From contig JAVXUO010003220.1 in assembly GCA_033065855.1 (NCBI GenBank), positions 62,001-126,000 of the forward strand: 64,000 nt of DNA, given 5' to 3'. Under the pieces are notes generated by a model that was not told the origin of the DNA, searched no databases, and was given only the letters and a program-made list of their open reading frames with translations. A program made the position numbers and the translations under genes. The stretch's first letter is position 1, and the number at the start of each line of letters is the position of its first letter. Below are positions 57,488 through 64,000 of this stretch, one piece after another. This DNA comes from Escallonia rubra. Lineage: Eukaryota > Streptophyta > Magnoliopsida > Escalloniales > Escalloniaceae.

Positions 57488-59209
57488 GGCATTGCAAAGG
57501 ACTCTGATGAAGTCCTTAAACAGGCCAGGGTTGGCATTTGAAACATACGGTACCTGAAACAACAATCGAAAGACCAAAGAAAATTTACTTTTCACGTTGC
57601 CGCATAGATAGACAATAATTATCTAGTGATTACATTTGAATATGATATCACGATTTGCAAATTATAACCATGGAAGAAGTGAAGTACAAAATTTTTGTTC
57701 GTACTCTAGTCAATGAAATTCATCCATTATTATAGTATAAGAGTAGGTAATATTTGTTCTTTACAATAACAGATATATTGTATGACATCGTAATAATAAT
57801 AATCCTCGGTCGCGTCTCATCTTTCCACGTATAAAATTTTACATTTCTTTAAAGTGAAGATAATGAAGATTTTTTTTTTGTCAAGAATATAGAAACATAC
57901 CCAATCGTGACAAGAAACCATAAAATGGTCAGCACCATGGCTTCTGTTCCAATAAGGGTACTTTTTCGCGATGACGTCGATGTAGTCTGCGACCAAACAT
58001 TGCAGTTGATGACGAGAATAGGTGGTGATTGGCGTGTAAACGTAGTCCACGATATTAGCGACGCTTATTGGGATGAAGAATGCATGTGCTTCTTCAGGAT
58101 GGGAGGCCATGAAGGGGCTCATGCCACTCTCCATCTCAGATATGAACTGTCCCTCAATTGCGTAAATATCTTTCAGTGGTCCATCATGTACCAAGGGTCT
58201 CTCTCCTTCCCTGTAAATCCACAGCTTGAATTTCTTCATCATCTCCAAATGGCTCCTGTATACATGCCAAAAGCTATGCTAAGAAAAAGAGCAGGGTGGT
58301 TTGAGTTGGTTTCTTTGAGGCAGGTGTTTGATGGGGGAGTCAATAAGTTGGTCTTGCAAGAAAAATCATAAACATTGAGTGCTTTGCAAAAGTATTTTGA
58401 TGCGATCGAGAGCGAAAACCAAGGAGAGCATATAAGGAATTAGATTCTCTTGTACACATTGTTCACCTGGTTTGTCGCCGAAAATAGCTTTGCTGAAAAT
58501 AGATTTTTATTGTATATTTGATTTGCACGCATAATTAGCATATGCAGGTAACTATAGAATATCATTTGAATCTGATCTTTAATTCCACATAACTTCCAAA
58601 GATTAGCTACCAAAATTTTTCTACATACCTTTTTGGTGTCTATGAAGCAAATAATAACTTGTTGTTCAGATATAGTCCTGCCTTAGCTACCTTGAAGAAC
58701 TGGAAAACTTAACTGATGAAATGCATATGAGTTCCTGTAAATGGATCCTCTGGGAATGAATCTCTCTTGATCTTTACTTGATCTGTAGTTTTGCAAACGA
58801 ATTGCGGTGTGAATCTCGGCTCGTGCTCTTGCTAAGTCTTCTTCAACTCTTTCCAGGCTATACTTCTTGTTTACATGGTAATGTTGAATTCAGAACAATC
58901 AGAATATTTATAGGGTATAGCAATATTATCAAAACAGGATATCATTATACACTTGGAGTTGGAGACTGTAACATGAAGCTCTGTCACTGGTTGAAAACAT
59001 AGAAACAGCTCTCTGCAAACACAAGAACATACCTTCAAACTGGTGGATGGAGAGCCTTGAGGAGTGGTCCTTCCGTAGCTGTTGTGATGGGTTGGATAAG
59101 TGAAGAGATTTTTAAGGAGGGTTCGATGCAAGGGAGAGAAGTAGAGGATAAGAACGAGCAGAAGAGTAGGAAATAGCGAGATTGTTGTGGTGCAGCTTAA
59201 AGCTGCCAT

Positions 59210-60170
59210 GGCTCGATCCTTAAGTTTTGTTTTCAGTGTTGTAGAACTACTTGAGAGAGGGGGAGAGAGAGAGAGAATATGATCACGCATATGCATATAG
59301 TTTTCGTGTATATATGTTTGCGAGAGACCTTTGTAACTCAAGTTATTATTATGTAACTAGTTAGAAGCCTCTTTTGAGTGTAAGCGAAGGCTTCTAGGTG
59401 ATTGCCATTTGGTTTCATTCTATAAGATGTAACCAAGAACCGAGAGTTGTAGACACGCAGTCGGAAATTATTCATGATTGTCAAATATGAGCGATTCACC
59501 AGATCACTAAACTCCTAAAGACAACTCCTTGCCTCACTTCCTAATACAGTGTAAGTGGATGAGAAAAAAAAAACTATGAACGCAATTTGAGTTTCAGTAA
59601 GAAGCCAAAAAAGGGGTTGCGCGCTCAGATTCGTTGTTAAACGATCGCTAATCATATCTAACAATTATTAAATGTCACAAAATAGAGAGTCTACAGCAAG
59701 AGACGATAACCCGAGCTGCAGCCTATTTTTATCCAATGTATAAATATACCATTTTGCTTTCTGTATTGCTATTAGCAACCTCCTTTAAATCGAATTCTGC
59801 ATAAGTGTAAAGCTACACTAGCTAAGTTACAGGCAGTGTCACTGGAAATTTTTTTCAGAGGCTATATTGCCATTTTTTTGCCTTAACCTGACTACGGTAG
59901 ATAGCACTTTGCATTTACAATTACTTCAGGAAAATAAGTACCACTTTTGCAAACATTCCTAAGAGCAAATCACAACAGAAAGGATGGGACGGATCGCTTG
60001 ATGTGATTTTACATGAAAATGAAACTGCATATGATGTGTCACCTTAGCAAGAATTGTAGCTTAACTCAGGACAAAACTTGTATAGAACAGTAACACACCA
60101 TGTGATTACTCCAGAGTACTAAGCGTGACCTCCCACTTATTTTTGCTGGACCTCATGCGGATATGCAGGA
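59210..60170. other. Intergenic region upstream of the GT47 gene
   Basis: It contains the GT47 5' UTR and promoter on the minus strand (CT-rich tract at 59252-59276; TATATAC near 59308-59318), then AT-rich DNA with nothing recognised. Confidence 0.45.
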
Positions 60171-60223
60171 GATATATGTGGCACAGGGGAACTATTCAAG
60201 GACAATTCACGATATAAAAGGAC

Positions 60224-60390
60224 ATGCCCAGCATTGAACTTTTTGATCTTTATTCTGGAGTCAAGACTTCACCAGTTGCATCAGATTATTCAGATAAGAC
60301 AACCCAAGAAGGGGCTGAAAGTGAGGGAAACGAATCTTTGAAGGACCAATGTTGTCGAGACACAACACCACCTGAACAGTATATTTTACT
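60224..60390 (+). other. Exon-like open segment of unknown family
   Basis: It reads MPSIELFDLYSGVKTSPVAS then DYSDKTTQEGAESEGNESLK and ends PPEQYILLK, followed by a GTTGTA donor-like site near 60391. The composition is protein-like (acidic, Ser/Thr-rich) and not low complexity. It may be an exon of a plus-strand gene together with the segment at 62020-62102, but the phases do not join directly. I do not recognise it. Confidence 0.25.
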
Positions 60391-60419
60391 CAAGGTTGTA
60401 TCCTGGTACACCATTTAGA

Positions 60420-62019
60420 AGCTTTCAAGTCAATAGAAAGGTACCGCTCATGTTGTTTAGTACACTATACACAGGAAGAAGAACTATATTATTATGGTAA
60501 ACAATGTATGAAAATCTTTTCAAGAACGAGCTATGTATAATCACACGCTCAACAATAGCTCGATTGCCACATTTTTTTTTATCACTATCAACTATTGTTC
60601 CTAGAAACTTACTTCACGATCGCAAAGAGGTAACGAGTTGAATGTCATGGTTAATATATTGCAAGTCTTGAAGTAATAACATGGGCTTCGATAAAATAAG
60701 GCAAGTCATATTGTCATAGCAATACTTAACATCACATTATGTGAATCTACAAAGGTATTATTCTCTTTCCCGCGGGGTCAAAAGTTGGGTTTGCCGTAGT
60801 TTGTGATTGGAGCTACTAGGAGATAGATTGGACATAGTGAACATGAATAGGGAGAGGATGAGGGTGAGGGAAAGAATTTTGGTAGCCACCCCGGATGTAG
60901 AAAGATAGTTACAACTCTATGTATAGCGATAATTTATGAGCGTCACATATTTTTAATGATTTTTTTTAGTGACGGAAAAAAGTGCCGACCAGTTGGTTGT
61001 ATATTGATCAACAAAGGTGCAAAGACACATTCTAAGGCCACGATTACTGCCAAAACTAGTTACAATGATGGTAAACATGGTATTCTGAAAAACAAAACAA
61101 AGATCTAGGGAAAAGGCTGGAGATGGTATTTGTACTAGATCCTTAATAACTAGATGGTGCCTACATGAACTAATCTTATCAAAGTTCCTTAATGTCAACA
61201 TAATTGGCAAGATGTACTACTAGCTTTTCCAACTTTTGTTTTCTTTGTTATTTGTTATAGGAGTCTAGCCAAGATTGGTGCCGTATGGATATCAATCTCA
61301 TTTGATACTAGCAGGTTTCTTCAAGCCTCACATTAACTCTATCCCTTCCTCTTATTTACTGACTGTGGAGATGTTGAAGTACAATTACCAAGTACTTAGA
61401 TACAGCCATGAGTCCTCCAACGCTAATCAGAAAATAAAGAAAAAGAAAAGGTAAAAGAATTACAATTAATATGGAAATGACATCTTATACAGTTGCCCCT
61501 ATTGATCTATATAGTTTCAGGCTTCTATTAATTACAATATCCAAATGGCACGATCATCTTATTAGCTAAAGGAAGTCAGGTTCCTAGCAGCTTGTACTGA
61601 CTATACCGGAATAGATATCTAACAACACTGGGTACATAACGTTTTGTTGTTAAGAGACCTCTGTTAATACTATGTTACTCCTATATGACATGGCATGTCA
61701 TAACATTGTTTTGCTTAATGTAAAATTTTCAGGCTAACCTGTCAAATTCCTGTAAAATCCATATTTTCATTGCTATTTTTCTATTTATGAAAAAAAAATT
61801 AATAAAGTTTTTGCATAACAGTGCAATAAATTCATGCATCACTGACAACCCAGTCTCAATAACATATTTATTGAGCAGGGAGTCAAAATATCACAAGCCA
61901 TGCTTTTCTCACTTTTGAGTGAAAGAAAAGTCAAATGAATGAACTTATAAAATCCAGTTGAATTATTTTTTACCTATGTCTAAGAGAAAAATGAGATCTC
62001 GTTTCATGCCCTTGAACAG
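60420..62019. other. Intergenic region, nothing recognised apart from a fold-back arm
   Basis: AT-rich DNA. Positions 60917-60975 resemble one arm of the fold-back element at 18978-19120 (GTATAGCGATAATTTATGAG, AGTGACGG). No gene, RNA or transposon boundary was found. Confidence 0.45.
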
Positions 62020-62102
62020 GAGGAGCAAGAAGAGGAATGTATGAGAAGTTCGATGCACAAGGTGTAAAAGTCCATCCTGGAGACAGTTGGCCATTCTTTG
62101 AG
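62020..62102 (+). other. Exon-like segment bounded by AG and GTGAGG, unknown family
   Basis: A good acceptor (CCCTTGAACAG) and donor (GAG|GTGAGG) bound 83 nt that in one phase read GGARRGMYEKFDAQGVKVHP then GDSWPFFE, an unusually protein-like translation. No neighbouring exon could be joined with confidence. It could be part of a real but fragmented gene at 60-62 kb, or a decayed exon. Confidence 0.3.
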
Positions 62103-62882
62103 GTGAGGTCTAGTTATAGGTGCAAAAACTTAGCGGACCTTTTAAACTCAATTATTTTCCTCGTAAAAATATAAGGAGCTCTGAGTTGGACATGAAATTG
62201 GAGTTGGCTGAACTCAATTGCAAGGGGTGTTCAACGGTTAGCTCGAACTGGTATACTTCAACTCTGTTTTTCTAAGCAAAAATAAATTGTACAGTAAGGG
62301 TCTGTATGTATATACGGTACTAAGTTATGTTCTGCTAAGTGACTAATTAAGTATTAGTATTGGAAATCTTTCAATTATGCATAATATCTAATTTTTTGGG
62401 TTGAAACCTGAAGTAGAAAATCTCAACCAATAGCCAATTTATTTCACTTCTTTTTTTGTTCAATTATTTTGGATATTTCAACTTGACCAAATAATGAGCA
62501 AGTCCTATTTATGTTGTTGAACCTCGTGGAATCGAGAATCTTAAGCCTCCTTCGGTTACGATTTTAATTCTTGCTCTTTCTTCTCACAAAGATCATAACA
62601 GTAATACCGATTTGGTCCAAAAGTACAAATAGACCGGAATGTATTTGAGTTATCACATTCATCGTGAAATAGAAAAAATAGAATCTAAAACACAATATTT
62701 GGTCGGATTTTTTATATTGTAATACAATCAGTTTTGATACTCTTTCTTAACTAAAATGGTTTTTACTTTATAAACTATACATGTCAAGTGAGTGAACAAG
62801 ATTCTTAAGGGAAGTAACACCAGGAAAGAAATTTAAAGAAGGATGTTTTTTTTTTTTAAGTTAAAAAGAATGATGTTAAAGT

Positions 62883-62884
<2 letters not shown>

Positions 62885-62913
<29 letters not shown>

Positions 62914-62936
62914 AAGAGAGAGGGGGGGGGGGGGGC
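62885..62936. repeat. Compound microsatellite (GT)n(GA)n(G)n
   Basis: TGTGTGTGTG, then about 14 GA units with an AAAG interruption, then a run of about 14 G. Confidence 0.9.
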
Positions 62937-63099
62937 TAAGTATTTATAGCATGGTTTTCTGCAGAATCTAATCCCCAGGTTCATTGTGCCCAAACAATAT
63001 GGCATAAACAATTTGCAATGGTATCATATTTTGTCCATGATTTCGCAAGACTCAGTATGTTATTGAATTGCATGCTAGGTATTACAAACATATTTTACA

Positions 63100-64000
63100 G
63101 GGCAAATTACACTTATGTCCCTAAGGTTAGAGTATAATTACAGGTAAGAACAATAGTTTGGACAAATTACACTTATGTCCGTTGACCAAACGGAATACAA
63201 AAATACGTAACGATTTTGACGAAAAGACTGAATTGCCTCTAAATAAAATAAAATTTCCATTTTCTTCATCTTTTTTCTCTCTTTCCTCTCTTTCTCCATC
63301 TCATGTCTCTTCATTTCACGGTGGGCGATGGTGCAGCAGTGGCGGAGGTGCTCGGTGACGGCGACCATGTCCATGTTCTTGATCTGACCATGGCAGAGGT
63401 GCTCGGCGACCGACCATGGCGGCGACCATGTCCATGTTCAGATCAAGGTCGTCTCTTTATTTTAGATCTAGGTCGGCGGAGGGAAGGGGATGCCGTCGTG
63501 GGGCGAGGGAAGGTGTTGATGTCGGAAAGGGGATGCCGTCGTGGGGCGAGGGAAGGCGCGGGTTGTCGTCGTGGGGCAAGTGAAGGCGCTGCCGGTATGG
63601 GCCGAGGGAAGGGGCTGCCGCGGGGAGGGCGAGGTGCGAGGAGAGAGAACAGATGGAAGGGGAAGGGCAACGTCGCCGGCGATGGAGGCGACGCCGGCAG
63701 GAGATTGGTCGCCGACAATAGGAGAGAGAATATATCAAAATTTGCAAATTAGGTTTTCAAGAAAACCCTAATTTCTAAATTAGGGTTCCAAGAAAACCCT
63801 AATTTGCAAATTAGGGTTTCAATAAAATCCTAATTGTGACTTTAAATTAAGGCTTGCAATTTTAATTTAAAATTTTTAAAAATATTTATTATATACAGTA
63901 CAAGAGGGTAGTATCGTCATTTTAAAGTTACGTATTGATGACATCATACAAAAAGTACAATTTTTGGACGGAACCCTAACGGATGGACACGGCTGATACA
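63100..64000. mobile_element. Mutator-like element, left part; runs off the window
   Basis: GGGCAAATTACACTTATGTC at 63100 is typical of plant Mutator-like terminal repeats and is nearly repeated 59 bp on (GGACAAATTACACTTATGTC at 63159). A partly inverted counterpart begins near 63905-63940 (CGTCATTTTAAAGTTACGTA against TACGTAACGATTTTGACG at 63204-63221), so the right inverted repeat seems to be starting at the edge. The interior is GC-rich (63300-63720), with tandem GGGATGCCGTCGTGGGGCGA units at 63487 and 63530, and then palindromic AAACCCTAATT/AATTAGGGTTT repeats at 63750-63830. The GC-rich frames (63303-63752 and its complements) look like compositional or captured sequence; no family was recognised. 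Confidence 0.5.

Larger units (their letters stand above)
54895..59209 (-). pseudogene. GT47 exostosin-family glycosyltransferase gene, last exon interrupted by an LTR element
   Basis: Type II Golgi protein of the plant exostosin-like (PF03016, GT47) group related to the probable glycosyltransferase At5g25310/At5g11130 type, which acts on cell-wall polysaccharides. Exons (high to low): 59033-59209, 58714-58865 (acceptor could be 3 nt further in), 57901-58255, and a last exon 57553-57488 plus 55491-54895. The last exon is split by the element at 55497-57487. Without the insertion and one GGCAT duplicate the frame totals 1347 nt (448 aa) with no other lesion. Visible features: N-terminal membrane anchor (about residues 9-27), [69 protein letters not shown] (291-301) and [19 protein letters not shown]. 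The insertion follows residue A250 (CNA|NTSEGF). As it stands the allele should be non-functional or truncated. A CT-rich stretch lies in the 5' UTR (minus strand, 59252-59276). Confidence 0.9.

Noticed and set aside
58778..59002. Plus-strand frame over the GT47 first exon and intron
   Set aside because: It is antisense to a well-supported exon-intron boundary and has no motif.

Overview
The window is nuclear genomic DNA from a flowering plant, most likely a eudicot. The evidence is GT-AG introns, plant-type F-box, NAC and GT47 genes, AT-rich introns, and a dense load of plant transposons (hAT, Mutator-like, Stowaway, LINE, Copia and Gypsy-like LTR elements). The species cannot be assigned from the sequence alone. 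No rRNA, complete tRNA, CRISPR array or prokaryote-style operon was seen.

Layout. (1) 715-18656, minus strand: a complete 16-coding-exon gene for the NatC auxiliary subunit NAA35/MAK10 (729 codons by my splice reading). Its introns carry several non-autonomous transposons and LINE scraps. Its upstream region has two TGGGCC motifs. (2) 18.9-22.8 kb: intergenic, with a fold-back element and a decayed RPA1-like fragment. (3) 22965-24188, plus strand: an intact single-exon F-box gene. (4) 24.2-33.3 kb: intergenic, then a hAT-like element with a clean 8-bp duplication, then a decayed L1-type LINE that itself contains a 5'-truncated LINE insertion. (5) 33.4-35.7 kb: a GC-rich repeat with an LTR-like promoter, followed by a solo LTR (35962-37890). 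(6) 38.4-43.2 kb: a NAC-like pseudogene split by a gag-only LTR retroelement, one LTR of which is split by a gene-fragment-carrying Mutator-like element (three levels of nesting). (7) 43.2-54.9 kb: transposon-rich intergenic DNA. It includes two members of a TIR family sitting inside (TA)n tracts; the larger has palindrome arrays and captured PPR-gene fragments. (8) 54895-59209, minus strand: a GT47 exostosin-family glycosyltransferase gene whose last exon is interrupted by a complete gag-only LTR element of the same family as the one in the NAC pseudogene. (9) 59.2-64.0 kb: intergenic with weak exon candidates, and a Mutator-like element that runs off the right edge.

The host genes are unrelated single-copy neighbours and show no sign of forming a pathway. 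The strongest biology here is the transposon layering: several insertions can be dated relative to each other through exact target duplications, two have captured plant gene fragments, and one gag-only LTR family has disrupted two host genes in this window.
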